A DNA stretch of 52,615 nt from Desulfurivibrionaceae bacterium (GCA_030145275.1 JAQYVV010000019.1:1-52615); one strand, 5' to 3'; positions 1-9,436 are shown, counted from the stretch's first letter. The notes: a model not told the origin generated them from the letters alone. Made by a program: numbers and translations.

Positions 1-145
1 TCAGCTGCACTCCATCTTCGCCCATTTAGGTCTTCTCGAATAGCACAAGTATGCTTCGAAGCCCTAAATGAACGAATATGAAGCACATCTGAACAGTTAC
101 AGCCTGGAGTTAAGGGTAATTCCCAGCCTACGCTGAATAATTACA
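1..145. repeat. Family 1 palindromic element, left end cut by window
   Basis: This is a long imperfect hairpin followed by a tail that ends in GAATAATTAC. The apex at about 38-68 (CTTCTCGAATAGCAC then AGTATGCTTCGAAG) is nearly identical in the copies at 9218, 15746, 37425, 51857 and, inverted, 29331. The right stem ends with CATCTGAACAGTTAC. The left GTAACTATT end lies outside the window. The element sits 3' of eno, and no coding potential was seen in it. Confidence 0.85.
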
Positions 146-248
146 TAAATGTATACCTTTTATTTCCGCTGATCCTGTTGGGGGGAGCAACAAGGATGTT
201 TTGCCACTTAAAACCGTGTGAAAATATTTTTGTTATCCCTGCAAGAGC

Positions 249-272
249 CTTCATGACAAAAAATCGTGAAGG
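249..272 (-). terminator. Possible stem-loop terminator of eno
   Basis: CTTCATGA and TCGTGAAG form an 8-bp stem with one G-T pair around an A-rich loop, just 3' of the eno stop codon. No clean U-tract follows on the minus strand, so termination by this hairpin is uncertain. Confidence 0.3.
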
Positions 273-280
273 TCTGAACC

Positions 281-1576
<1,296 letters not shown>

Positions 1577-1593
1577 TTAGCTCTCCAACGAGA

Positions 1594-1968
1594 TCAGCTA
1601 GACCAAAGAGCATGTAGGTTGCAATAAGCTCTGGCAACTGGATTTTCTGCCTGAATGCTGAAAGTGGCTTCAGGCTTGTCCCCTGGTTTCAAGAAGGTGC
1701 AGTAGACATTATTGCCATCAATTAGTTCAATCCATTCAATATAGTGTTCATCGGTCATTGGATGGGCAACTTCGCCTACCTGAACCAGGTAGCCGTTGTC
1801 TGTCTTGCTGAGTACCGGAACATGCTTTTCAGTGGCCGCGTCCGTTTTGTTGGCCTCAAAGAGCACCATGCTCTCAGTGCAGCAGATCAGGTTGCCGCCG
1901 GCGCCGTGCATTACCTCAATAATGTTGCCACATTTTTGGCATTTATAAATTTCAAGTTTTTTGGTCAT
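1594..1968 (-). CDS. dfx: Desulfoferrodoxin (2Fe superoxide reductase)
   Basis: This enzyme reduces superoxide to hydrogen peroxide in the cytoplasm without releasing oxygen, taking electrons from rubredoxin in anaerobes. The N-terminal desulforedoxin-like domain has C10-x2-C13 and the C29-C30 pair that bind centre I. The C-terminal domain carries the centre II ligands: a His in EKHVPV, two in HPMTDEHYIEW, and the CNLH Cys/His near the end. The Glu before the first His is also conserved. The ORF can be extended upstream, but the internal ATG at 1968 is preceded by CAGGAG at 7-nt spacing and begins MTKKLEIYKC, the normal family start, giving 124 aa. Rubredoxins encoded at 37.7-38.2 kb are plausible donors. 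Confidence 0.96.
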   Translation of the reverse strand: MTKKLEIYKCQKCGNIIEVMHGAGGNLICCTESMVLFEANKTDAATEKHVPVLSKTDNGYLVQVGEVAHPMTDEHYIEWIELIDGNNVYCTFLKPGDKPEATFSIQAENPVARAYCNLHALWSS

Positions 1969-2236
1969 TGTCTGCTCCTGTTTTTTTGTTTTGATCCCAG
2001 GGGACTGGGAGTAGAAGTCGTGTGAATATGTTCGCACAAAAGATAATTTAATGTCAAGGCCAAACTTTGCAACATTAATTGTGGAAAATCCTCCTGTTTG
2101 GGCCGGAGATATTTGGACGGTTCAGCAGGAGAATTTACTGGTATAAAGATAGATTTAGGCGAAGATTATTTTTAGTAAACCCTTTATTTTTAGAGGTATA
2201 GCAGGTACTTTGGGATCCACTTCAGAAAGGATTTTG

Positions 2237-2390
2237 GTAAGCGCTCCATGAACACCCCGATGTGCGTGATCGAGCCACGCGATTATACCCCCTGTATATC
2301 ACGGGGGTCGATCACGCACAGCGGGGTGCCCCTGAAACGCTTACGGACTCGGGGTTATGCAATCTTGGGTGTACTTAATTGATCGCTAAC
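2237..2390. repeat. Family 2 palindromic element A with inverted arm
   Basis: The hairpin spans 2237-2344 (GTAAGCG ... CGCTTAC). It has a stem including TGTGCGTGATCGA against TCGATCACGCACA and a loop with a central TATACCCCCTGTATATC. It is followed by a 50-bp arm at 2341-2390. The reverse complement of that arm occurs at 7198-7247 with one mismatch. The arm ends 9 bp before the mntP start codon. Confidence 0.9.
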
Positions 2391-2399
2391 GGATTTTGT

Positions 2400-2972
2400 A
2401 TGGATTTTTCAACAATACTATTAATAGCGATCGCTCTGGCGGTGGATGCCTTTGCGGTTGCAATGGCTACTGGTGCTGTTCTCCCTAGGGTTGGTTTTCG
2501 TCATACATTCAGGCTGGCCTGGCATTTTGGGCTTTTTCAGGCCGGGATGAATGTTTTAGGCTGGATAGCAGGATTGACCGTTCAGGGCTATATCGAAAGG
2601 GTAGACCACTGGCTGGCTTTTGGGCTTCTTGCCTTTGTTGGTGGCCGAATGGTTGTCGAGGCCCTGGGGTCTGGTGATGAGGAGAGGAAGGTTGCTGACC
2701 CGACCAGGGGTAAAACCATGCTGCTTCTTTCCGTTGCGACAAGTATTGATGCCCTGGCGGTTGGTTTAAGCTTTTCTTTACTGGACTTGAGTATTTGGCT
2801 TCCAGCTGTCATAATCGGAGTAGTGGCTACTATTTTAACCGCTGTTGGAATCCATCTTGGTCATTTTGTAGGATCAAAATCAAGACTTGGACCAGCCTCA
2901 GAAGTAGTTGGCGGTATAGTGCTGATAGGAATTGGAGTGAATATTCTGCGTGAACACGGCGTCTTTTCCTAA
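2400..2972 (+). CDS. mntP: Putative manganese efflux pump MntP (YebN family)
   Basis: MntP proteins are small inner-membrane exporters that lower cytoplasmic manganese. The protein shows the family's two-fold repeat. Each half begins with a membrane helix carrying an Asp-Ala pair: AIALAVDAFAVAMATGA near residue 15 and SVATSIDALAVGLSFSL near residue 115. Six hydrophobic segments can be traced over about 190 residues, the usual size. A TTG start at 2379 is possible, but ATG at 2400 begins MDFSTILLIAIALAVDAF, the usual start. The ribosome site is weak because a family 2 repeat arm ends 9 bp upstream, so the promoter must lie in or before that repeat. It is followed 38 bp later by a ZIP transporter, which suggests a metal-homeostasis pair. 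Confidence 0.9.
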   Translation: MDFSTILLIAIALAVDAFAVAMATGAVLPRVGFRHTFRLAWHFGLFQAGMNVLGWIAGLTVQGYIERVDHWLAFGLLAFVGGRMVVEALGSGDEERKVADPTRGKTMLLLSVATSIDALAVGLSFSLLDLSIWLPAVIIGVVATILTAVGIHLGHFVGSKSRLGPASEVVGGIVLIGIGVNILREHGVFS

Positions 2973-3010
2973 GGGTTAGCCCAAAAATAACTTCACAACA
3001 CAGGGATCTC

Positions 3011-3823
3011 ATGGAAGAATTTAGACAATTGTCTCCTATTATACAGGCGTTGCTTGCCACCTGTTTCACCTGGTTGGTTACTGCACTTGGTGCGGCTCTT
3101 GTTTTTATTACCAAACATGAAAACAGACGCCTCATGGACTGCATGCTTGGTTTTGCCGCAGGTGTTATGATTGCCGCAAGTTTCTGGTCTCTGCTGGCTC
3201 CAGGCATTGATATGGCCGAGAGCCTTGGCATGGTTTCCTGGCTTGTGGCAGCCGTTGGCTTTATGGCAGGTGGAATATTCATGCGCTGTATTGATATATT
3301 TCTCCCCCATCTCCATTTAGGTATGCAGATGAGCCAGAGTGAGGGGGTCAAAACTTCATGGAAGAGATCAACCCTTCTAGTCCTTGCCATAACAATGCAT
3401 AACATCCCTGAGGGATTGGCGGTCGGCGTTGCTTTTGGCGCAGTTGCAGCAGACTTGCCGTCGGCCACTATGGGTGGCGCTATTGCCCTGGCTTTAGGCA
3501 TCGGTCTGCAAAATTTTCCGGAGGGGGCAGCTGTTGCATTACCTCTGCGGCGAGAGGGGGTGTCTAAAAAGAAAAGTTTTTTTATGGGACAGCTTTCCGG
3601 CGCTGTAGAGCCAGTGGCTGGCGTCATTGGTGCCGCCTTTGTTATATATATGCAGGATCTTCTACCCTATGCCTTATGTTTTGCCGCAGGGGCGATGATC
3701 TTTGTTGTTGTTGAAGAGCTTATTCCGGAATCCCAGCGTATTAGTGATAACATTGACATGGTGACAATGGCTACCTTGGTTGGCTTTACGGTCATGATGG
3801 TGCTTGATGTGGCCTTGGGCTAG
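3011..3823 (+). CDS. ZIP-family divalent metal transporter (GufA-like)
   Basis: ZIP transporters move zinc, iron or manganese into the cytoplasm. The 270-residue protein has about eight membrane helices. The signature metal site is in helix 4 (HNIPEGLAVG, near residue 132) and helix 5 (LQNFPEGAAVALPLR, near residue 168), where N, E and H residues line the pathway. The later SGAVEPVAGVIGA and FVVVEELIPES segments are typical of the GufA/ZupT branch. A loop after helix 3 lacks the long His-rich stretch of eukaryotic ZIPs. With MntP just upstream, the pair could balance metal import and export. Substrate specificity cannot be read from sequence alone. Confidence 0.92.
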   Translation: MEEFRQLSPIIQALLATCFTWLVTALGAALVFITKHENRRLMDCMLGFAAGVMIAASFWSLLAPGIDMAESLGMVSWLVAAVGFMAGGIFMRCIDIFLPHLHLGMQMSQSEGVKTSWKRSTLLVLAITMHNIPEGLAVGVAFGAVAADLPSATMGGAIALALGIGLQNFPEGAAVALPLRREGVSKKKSFFMGQLSGAVEPVAGVIGAAFVIYMQDLLPYALCFAAGAMIFVVVEELIPESQRISDNIDMVTMATLVGFTVMMVLDVALG

Positions 3824-4098
3824 GACGCATCTGTCTCAAGTGTTCCATGGTGTCTCTTTTTCTGTGTCTCAAGTAGATCCTTTTTGAAATCATAGTTTTC
3901 TCAGTTGTTCCTTCTTCTTAGGGCTTTTAGTCGCCTCCCTTGAGTGTTTCTTTAAAAATATTATGAGACACTTTGGCGCTATCTCCCCATCCGTCTTACT
4001 CCTTTGAAAATAGCTCCTGTCTCGTTATCCATAGGCAATACATCAAGTAACTTAAAATAAATCATAAGTTGGCTTGTATCTTGAAGTGTATCAAAGAC
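3824..4098. other. Intergenic region, no gene seen
   Basis: This short intergenic stretch contains scattered TGTCTC and GAGACAC motifs (for example near 3835, 3857, 3873 and 3964). They could form weak stems. No ORF, promoter or terminator could be supported. Confidence 0.4.
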
Positions 4099-4329
4099 AT
4101 GAAATGTTCAAATACACTTATACAAGAGGTTTTTTCATTGGCTCGCCAGATGATAATTTTGGCGGATGAGGGCAATGCAAGTGCTAATGATGATGGTTGT
4201 CGCCTGCTTTTTGGTATCCTTGGGGATTGTGCCTATAAGATCAAAATGGAAGCCCAAAGAGAGAAAGAGATGCACCTGATAAAAGGCAAATGGACTGAAG
4301 GGGAAGAGAATGAGACATCCGGTCGTTGA
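4099..4329 (+). CDS. Small conserved hypothetical protein before ferredoxin
   Basis: A 76-residue soluble, helical protein of unknown function. The central part (LARQMIILADEGNASANDDG, then CRLLFGILGDCAYKIKMEAQ) followed by a charged tail with KGKW resembles a small protein that I recall beside single-cluster ferredoxins in sulfate reducers. That recollection could not be checked. A TTG start at 4069 is possible. ATG 4099 is chosen because the extra ten residues look unlike the family, although neither start has a strong ribosome site. The 3' end overlaps the ferredoxin start by 20 nt, so the two are translationally linked. Confidence 0.65.
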   Translation: MKCSNTLIQEVFSLARQMIILADEGNASANDDGCRLLFGILGDCAYKIKMEAQREKEMHLIKGKWTEGEENETSGR

Positions 4330-4501
4330 TATTGGCGTATGCAACATGTGCGGGGGGTGTATAGAGGTATGCCCTGAGGTGTTTAGAGTCAACGAGAGCA
4401 CGGGATTTGTTGAAGTTTTGGACCAAGAAAATTATTGGTTTGGTGATGTGGATGAAGCAATAAAAAATTGTCCCCTGGATTGTATAAACTGGGAAGAGTG
4501 A
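4310..4501 (+). CDS. Single-cluster [4Fe-4S] ferredoxin
   Basis: A 63-residue electron carrier of the Desulfovibrio ferredoxin I type. C11-x2-C14-x2-C17 (CNMCGGC) and C54 in the NCP motif can bind one [4Fe-4S] cluster. C21 and C58 are extra cysteines that could pair or help bind a convertible cluster. The second canonical CxxCxxC motif is missing, so this is not a 2[4Fe-4S] protein. It overlaps the preceding small gene by 20 nt and is followed by the DVU0298-type gene after 3 nt, which argues for one operon. The redox partner is unknown. Confidence 0.92.
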   Translation: MRHPVVDIGVCNMCGGCIEVCPEVFRVNESTGFVEVLDQENYWFGDVDEAIKNCPLDCINWEE

Positions 4502-4504
4502 GGG

Positions 4505-5209
4505 ATGGATATGGGTGGACGTGCTCTGAAAAGGGAGTTTTGGGGGAAATTGGCAGAGTTGCCTCTGGATGGACTCTTGAATTTTTCAGATATAAATCCT
4601 GCCGAGGACCTCATTCATGGCCTTTTTGCAAGTTTGTGCAACAGTCGTGAGAAAGTAAGGTGGTTTTCCATCAGTGTCTTCGGCCGGGTTATGGCCAGAT
4701 TAGCTGATGGGGAGATGGAGAGGGCCCGTGTAGTCATGCGGCGTTTTATGTGGATGCTGAATGACGAGTCTGGGGGGATCGGCTGGGGGGTGCCGGAGGC
4801 GTTTGCAGAGTGCCTAGCCTGCCATGAAAAACTGGCCGAGGAATATGCCCATATACTGGTCTCCTTTATGCGGGAAGATGGTTTCTACCTGGAGCTTGAG
4901 CCATTGCAAAGAGGTTTGATGTGGGGCATTGGCCGGGCGGCCCAAACACGAGGACCTCTTCTTCTTGAGAAAAACGCAGTTGTTTATCTGCTCCCTTATT
5001 TGGACTCTCAAGATCCTACGGTTAGAGGCCTTGCCTCCTGGGCCTTGGGAAATCTAAGGGCGCCAGAAGCTAAGAAAAAAATACAAACTCTGCTCAACGA
5101 TAACAGCCCTGTACGGTTTTATGAGCAGGGTCTTTTTTTAACAGTAAAGGTCAGAGAGTTTGCGGCAAAGGCCTTGCAGCAAATAGAGCAGGTTAACACG
5201 GAAAATTGA
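4505..5209 (+). CDS. DVU0298-family HEAT-like repeat protein
   Basis: A 234-residue, all-helical cytosolic protein resembling the DVU0298 family of sulfate reducers. Recognisable stretches are VMRRFMWMLNDESGGIGWG, ECLACHEKLAEEYAHILVSF, LQRGLMWGIGRAAQ and RGLASWALGNL, which are HEAT-like helical pairs suited to protein binding. No catalytic motif is visible. ATG at 4511 is an alternative start with a better-spaced GAGGG. It follows the ferredoxin gene by 3 nt. The function of the family is not known to me. The tight linkage to a ferredoxin suggests a redox-protein scaffold or maturation role, which is inference only. Confidence 0.85.
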   Translation: MDMGGRALKREFWGKLAELPLDGLLNFSDINPAEDLIHGLFASLCNSREKVRWFSISVFGRVMARLADGEMERARVVMRRFMWMLNDESGGIGWGVPEAFAECLACHEKLAEEYAHILVSFMREDGFYLELEPLQRGLMWGIGRAAQTRGPLLLEKNAVVYLLPYLDSQDPTVRGLASWALGNLRAPEAKKKIQTLLNDNSPVRFYEQGLFLTVKVREFAAKALQQIEQVNTEN

Positions 5210-5316
5210 GTACGGTTTTGCGAGGCAGTTTTGAAGAGAGGCAACAAAGTAAAGGGGGCGTCAGTAGATAATTTTTGCGTACAAAAATTGATGTTTCCAA
5301 ATAAAAGGAGTCTTTG

Positions 5317-6084
5317 ATGATCGCCCTTTCTAAATATCTTCTCGGATTTTGTTTTCTGCTGATAACGGGCAGTGCCTACGCAAGTCCATCGGTACTCTTT
5401 GACCAGGGACACAGGCAGGCTTTTTTGGTGGAAAACAGTGGCGAACTTGACCTTTCAAGGCTTGTCGATCTTTTCCGCGAGGAAGGAGTCGAGGTTACGG
5501 CAACGGCTGAGCCATTAAGCCAAGAGAGCCTATCGGCTGTCGATGCCTTGGTGATTTCGGGTCCTTTTGCACCTCTTGGCAAAAATGAGGTAGCAGCCGT
5601 TGTTGATTTTGTCCGAAGGGGAGGAAAACTCTCTCTCATGCTGCATATTGCTCAGCCTCTGGCCCCTCTGATGATGGACCTGGGGGTCATGTACTCAAAA
5701 GGTGTTATTCGGGAGCAAGTAAACGGGGTAGATGAGAAAATGACCGATTTTTTTGCCGCAACAAGTGGTAGCCATTCGATAGTTGACGGTCTTGACCGTT
5801 TTGCTTTGTTTGGGGCTTGGGGTGTTGCCGGTAGGCGCGATGATGTGAAAGAGTTTGCGGCCACAGGTGAGCACGGCTGGATCGATTTAAACAAGGATGG
5901 CATGTTGAGTCCTGGTGATGCCATGCAGAAACTAAGTGTTGCTGTTTCTGGAAACATCGGCCAAGGCGAGTTTTTGGTTTTTGGTGATGACGCAATTTTT
6001 CAAAATAGGTTTTTAGAAAACGAAAATGAACAATTGGCCCGAAATCTTGTCCACTGGATTTCACAAGACAAAGGAGAGAACTAA
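5317..6084 (+). CDS. Exported DUF4350-like protein
   Basis: A 255-residue protein with a cleavable signal peptide (hydrophobic segment about residues 6-18, cleavage near AYA-SPS). The mature part resembles GATase-like DUF4350 domains: a DQGH motif near the N-terminus, a strand ending DALVISGPF, a helix VAAVVDFVRRGGKL, and a C-terminal VFGDDAIFQNRF. Such domains often serve as ligand-binding or structural modules without catalytic triads. Start ATG 5317 has AAGGAG 6 nt upstream, and a TTG 3 nt earlier is less likely. The stop overlaps the next start (TAATG), so the two genes are coupled. Function is unknown. Confidence 0.75.
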   Translation: MIALSKYLLGFCFLLITGSAYASPSVLFDQGHRQAFLVENSGELDLSRLVDLFREEGVEVTATAEPLSQESLSAVDALVISGPFAPLGKNEVAAVVDFVRRGGKLSLMLHIAQPLAPLMMDLGVMYSKGVIREQVNGVDEKMTDFFAATSGSHSIVDGLDRFALFGAWGVAGRRDDVKEFAATGEHGWIDLNKDGMLSPGDAMQKLSVAVSGNIGQGEFLVFGDDAIFQNRFLENENEQLARNLVHWISQDKGEN

Positions 6085-7016
6085 TGAGTGTATTTGAGAA
6101 ACTTGGTGTTCCAGGAATGGATTCAATTGATTGGGAAATAACTCCGGAATTGACCTTTACCATGTTCGAGAGTTGGGGAAGCCGGCTCTGGATTCGAAGT
6201 TTGGAAGAACGCTACTATTATTTTTTTATCGACAACTGGAAAAAACCAGCAAAGCTTTGCTTGATGGAAAGGGGAGTAAAGTTTGCCAGAGTTATTGCAG
6301 AAATCGATGCGCCCCAAGGGATGATAGATTCTTGTGTCGTGTCCCAGGGGAAAAAACTAGGCCTGGATAAAAGTTTTGCAATTAATCCTGAACTCAAGCA
6401 GTGGTTGCTGGACAATGTCTTGGATGCTCAAGACGGTTCGAAGGTGACACCGGTGCATAGCAGGATTGAGGTTGAAGATATGAAAGCAGGCCTCCCCGCT
6501 TTGGGTGAAAAGAAGGCGCCAAAGACGGTAATGCGCTTTAGAAGTGAGCCTGCCCATTTTGTCGAGGGGGAGTTGCCAGCTATCGTCAAGGCGCACAATT
6601 TTTATGACGCAAAACTGAATCCCCAAGGGGAGTTTCAAAACAGCCTTGTTGACAATGGGGATGGCCTGACTGTAACTGATTTGGCAAGCGGCATAATGTG
6701 GCAAAGAGAAGGGCTCGATATTTGTTCAAATAGGAAAATGCAGAAAAATATTGAGCAAGTCAATAAAGAGTCTCTTGCCGGACATTCTGATTGGCGTCTG
6801 CCAACCGCAGAAGAGGCTCTTTCTCTTTTGAACCGGGAAGCCAGTGAAAAAGAGATACATATTCATCGCTGTTTTTCAAAGGCTCAGCCCTTTGTTTTTC
6901 TTGTTGACCAGAGAATACCCGGAGGTTGCTGGTTTGCTGATTTTAAACAGGGCAATATCTATTGGGCTTCTGGAACCAACCCGGGCGCCTTTGGCAGGCT
7001 TTGCCGAAGAGTGTAA
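6084..7016 (+). CDS. Lcl/DUF1566-domain protein
   Basis: A 310-residue protein with two parts. The first 180 residues are unrecognised: a mixed domain with a Trp/Tyr-rich segment LEERYYYFFIDNWKKPAKLC. The C-terminal third is an Lcl (DUF1566) domain, seen in the signature DNGDGLTVTDLASGIMWQ, then GHSDWRLPTAEEALSL and a closing FADFKQGNIYWASG. This C-type-lectin-like fold is common in surface or sensory proteins of Desulfobacterota. No signal peptide is obvious, so it may be cytosolic. Translation is coupled to the DUF4350-like gene by a 1-nt overlap. It ends the block bracketed by the family 2 inverted repeats. Confidence 0.75.
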   Translation: MSVFEKLGVPGMDSIDWEITPELTFTMFESWGSRLWIRSLEERYYYFFIDNWKKPAKLCLMERGVKFARVIAEIDAPQGMIDSCVVSQGKKLGLDKSFAINPELKQWLLDNVLDAQDGSKVTPVHSRIEVEDMKAGLPALGEKKAPKTVMRFRSEPAHFVEGELPAIVKAHNFYDAKLNPQGEFQNSLVDNGDGLTVTDLASGIMWQREGLDICSNRKMQKNIEQVNKESLAGHSDWRLPTAEEALSLLNREASEKEIHIHRCFSKAQPFVFLVDQRIPGGCWFADFKQGNIYWASGTNPGAFGRLCRRV

Positions 7017-7057
7017 AGAAAAGTAGAGAGTTATTCTGTCGGGTCTGAACGGTCTAT

Positions 7058-7197
7058 TTAGTACCTTAGCAATTATTTCGAAGTCTGCGCTTATCTCGTG
7101 TTTTTTATGGCAAGAAAAGAAAAAGGTGTATTTATTTAAAGGAGTTGCACCTACTGTTAAGGTACTTATCCTTCTTTTCCGGTTTATATGGGTTAAG
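7058..7197. repeat. Degenerate family 3 element
   Basis: The left edge TTAGTACCTTA and right edge TACTGTTAAGGTACTTA, followed by TTCCGGTTTAT, match the family 3 copies at 19158, 27914 and 30880 with substitutions. It is joined without a gap to family 2 element B at 7198. Confidence 0.7.
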
Positions 7198-7351
7198 GTT
7201 AGCGATCAATTAAGTACACCCAAGATTGCCTAACCCCGAGTCCGTAAGCGTTTCAGGGGCACCCCGATGTGCTTGATCGAGCCACGCGATTATACCCCCT
7301 GTATATCACGGGGTTCGATCACGTGCAGCGGGGTGCCCCTGAAACGCTTAC
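7198..7351. repeat. Family 2 palindromic element B with inverted arm
   Basis: The arm 7198-7247 is the reverse complement of 2341-2390 (49 of 50 positions). It is followed by a hairpin 7244-7351 with the same central loop as element A. Downstream of it, at about 7379-7420, AGGGTAAA/TTTACCCT-like half sites (GGGGTAAA and TTTACCCT) lie before the rubrerythrin gene and could be an operator, though this is unproven. Confidence 0.88.
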
Positions 7352-7438
7352 TATTTAAGTGTATATATTTCTCCTGGTTTGGGGTAAAATTGCACAGTAA
7401 CAATCAATTATTTACCCTAAAATATGGAGAAAGAGAAC

Positions 7439-7960
7439 ATGAGTAAAACGAAAGAAAATCTTCAGGCTGCCTTTGCCGGTGAGTCCCAAGCCCGCAACAA
7501 ATATACTTACTTTGCCAAGGTCGCCAGAAAAGAGGGGTATCTCTACATAGCTGATATTTTTGAAGAGACAGCCATGAATGAGATGCAGCACGCCAAGGAT
7601 GAATTTAAGCTTTTAGGCGGCATTGGAGATACCCTGACTAACTTACAGGAGGCAATAGACGGGGAAGAATACGAAACCACTGAGATGTACCCCACTTTTG
7701 CCAAAGAGGCAGAGGAAGAGGGCAACATGGAGGCTGCCTCGCTTTTCAGTCAGATTGCCAAGGTTGAGGCCCACCATAGAGACCGCTACATGCAGCTACT
7801 TGAGATGGTCAAAAATGGCACTGTCTATAAAAGGGATGAGCCGATTCAGTGGAAGTGCAGCAAATGCGGCAAGATGCACGAAGGAACAGAAGCGCCAGAG
7901 AAATGCCCGGTCTGTAAACACGGCCAAGAGTACTTCGGTCCGGCCAGCCTGTTAGACTAA
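7439..7960 (+). CDS. rbr: Rubrerythrin
   Basis: Rubrerythrin reduces hydrogen peroxide to water in anaerobes, using electrons from rubredoxin or NADH systems. The N-terminal ferritin-like domain has the di-iron ligands in FAGESQARNKY, ETAMNEMQHA, EEEGNMEAA and the EAHH segment. The C-terminal rubredoxin-like domain has KCSKCGKMHEG and KCPVCKHGQEYF (two CxxC pairs). The 173-residue length is typical. An upstream in-frame ATG at 7424 exists, but GGAG at 7426-7429 lies inside that extension and is well placed for ATG 7439, which begins MSKTKENLQ as in other family members. It is monocistronic, with a family 2 hairpin upstream. Confidence 0.97.
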   Translation: MSKTKENLQAAFAGESQARNKYTYFAKVARKEGYLYIADIFEETAMNEMQHAKDEFKLLGGIGDTLTNLQEAIDGEEYETTEMYPTFAKEAEEEGNMEAASLFSQIAKVEAHHRDRYMQLLEMVKNGTVYKRDEPIQWKCSKCGKMHEGTEAPEKCPVCKHGQEYFGPASLLD

Positions 7961-7994
7961 ATTGCGAGAGCAAACACCGTAGTTTCAGGAGGGG

Positions 7995-8023
7995 CCATAA
8001 CCCTAATGGGTGAGCCCCATAGC
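7995..8023 (+). terminator. Possible stem-loop 3' of rubrerythrin
   Basis: GGGGCC and GAGCCCC with inner ACCC/GGGT pair into a short hairpin 35 nt after the stop codon. No T-tract follows directly, so its role as a terminator is uncertain. Confidence 0.35.
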
Positions 8024-8050
8024 ATATTCTGCTTAGTGAAGGGTGGGTTT

Positions 8051-8794
8051 TTATTCTTCTTTGCCGGCGTTCAGTTGATCCGTAAGCCTGGTCATTGTTG
8101 TCGCAAAACGTCCTTGTAGGGTGATATTTGCGAGATTGTCAAGCGCCGGTTCCAGGTTGATCTCGATGATTAAGCCCCCTTTCTTTTTTATCTGCAAAGG
8201 GATGGAGGAGGCAGGGGTGACCTGGCAGGAAGTGCCAGCTACGAGAAGGAGGTCTGCGGCTGCAATGAGTTCCTTGCTTGCCATTAATGCAGCAGCAGGG
8301 ATCTGCTCATCAAAAAAAACCATGTCTGGTTTGAGCAGTTGTTTGCAAGTGCCACAGACCGGGTGGTTTTTCTGTTCCTGGACAAAGGCTAGAGGATATT
8401 CATTTTGGCAGGCAAGGCAGCGAAAAGAAGCGATGGACCCGTGGAACTCGACAACGGTTTTGCTTCCGGCCTTTTGGTGCAGCATATCAATATTTTGGGT
8501 GATGATTCCATCGAGAAGCCCCATGCCCTCCAGCCTGGCCATGGCCAAGTGTCCTTTGTTCGGTTTTGTGTCGGTAAGCTCAAGTAGTTCGTCAAGCATG
8601 TGCCATACCTTGGCCGGGTCTTTTTTAAAGGCGCCAATGGTGCCGTACTCCATGGGGTCGAATCGGCTCCAGAGTCCGCCTTTGCTCCTGAAGTCAGGGA
8701 TGCCGCTTTCGGTGCTGACCCCAGCCCCTGTCAGGGCAATGACAAATCGGGCATTTCTTATGGCGGCTGCCGCCTGTTCAATCTCTTTTTTCAT
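8051..8794 (-). CDS. cobB: NAD-dependent protein deacylase (sirtuin)
   Basis: Sirtuins remove acetyl or other acyl groups from protein lysines using NAD+, in the cytoplasm. The 247-residue protein has the NAD-binding GAGVSTESGIPDFRS near residue 23, the TQNIDMLHQKAG motif, the catalytic His in EFHGS, and two zinc pairs (CLAC and CGTC). GTSCQVTPAS and a C-terminal EINLEP segment complete the Rossmann fold. The 'PDMVFFDEQIP' segment fits class III or U bacterial enzymes, and substrate preference cannot be told from sequence. It is convergent with rubrerythrin and stands alone. The start has AGGAA about 11 nt upstream, which is weak. Confidence 0.95.
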   Translation of the reverse strand: MKKEIEQAAAAIRNARFVIALTGAGVSTESGIPDFRSKGGLWSRFDPMEYGTIGAFKKDPAKVWHMLDELLELTDTKPNKGHLAMARLEGMGLLDGIITQNIDMLHQKAGSKTVVEFHGSIASFRCLACQNEYPLAFVQEQKNHPVCGTCKQLLKPDMVFFDEQIPAAALMASKELIAAADLLLVAGTSCQVTPASSIPLQIKKKGGLIIEINLEPALDNLANITLQGRFATTMTRLTDQLNAGKEE

Positions 8795-9217
8795 AAAGGC
8801 AAGGTTCCTGAAGGAAGATTAGGTGAAAATGAACACACGAGTCAGCCTCGTTCACTATTATTTTTAATCGCTCCCGTGGTTTTCTCCATACACCTCCCAG
8901 CCCGGTTTACCCTCGAGGTCGCCTTTCAGGCAGGGGATTTAAAACAGAAGAGAGCACTCTTAATAGCAAGCCTTCAGCAGCGATTGAGACAGTTTTTATT
9001 TTTCGGATGCTTGGATGCAAGAGTTTTAAAAATGGTTGAGGAGATAAAAAAGTGGCAGAGCCACTTGCGTGACTCTGCCGGGTACAACAAGAGGGGGGAA
9101 ATGAAAAAACACTTCTTAAGGAGCAATCTAAGCACTGGATGAAAGGTGTCAAATGATGATACGTTTTTATTTGTAAAAATCCAGAGATGTATTTAACATT
9201 CATTATACTGAAATAGT
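8795..9217. other. Intergenic region with minus-strand terminator-like hairpin
   Basis: No credible protein gene lies here. The notable content is the stem-loop at 9054-9079 and a TATAAT-like box on the minus strand at 9202-9207, treated below as a candidate small RNA. Confidence 0.5.
9047..9195 (-). ncRNA. Candidate small RNA ending in intrinsic terminator
   Basis: On the minus strand GGCAGAGTCAC, loop GCAA and GTGGCTCTGCC form an 11-bp stem with one mismatch, followed by ACTTTTTT, a textbook intrinsic terminator. No minus-strand gene lies upstream of it (the neighbour is plus-strand napF). A TATAAT box on the minus strand at 9202-9207 sits about 125 nt upstream, but no clear -35 was found. 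A short untranslated transcript is the simplest explanation. The alternative is insulation against antisense transcription. Confidence 0.3.
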
Positions 9218-9436
9218 GTAACTATCCAGCTGCACTCCATCTTCGCCCATTTCGGAGTCTGCGCTTACCTGGTCTTCTCGAATAGCACAAGTATGCTTCG
9301 AAGCCCTAGGTAAGCGAGGAACGAGACTCCGAATGAACGAATATGTGCCGCGAAGCAAATGCCCTTGGGGTGAAGCACATCTGAACAGTTACAGTCAGGA
9401 GTTGAGGGTAATTTCCAGCCTACGCTTAATAATTAC
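9218..9436. repeat. Family 1 palindromic element with nested module
   Basis: GTAACTATCCAGCTGCAC at the left and AATAATTAC at the right frame a hairpin with the conserved family apex. Relative to the copy at 1-145, an extra paired module is present: CGGAGTCTGCGCTTACCT on the left and AGGTAAGCGAGGAACGAGAC on the right. It ends 48 bp before napF, so the nap promoter must lie within it or upstream of it. Confidence 0.88.

Noticed and set aside
2830..3627. 265-codon minus-strand ORF opposite the ZIP transporter
   Set aside because: It shadows a clear membrane transporter gene and is Ser/Arg/Pro-rich without any motif.
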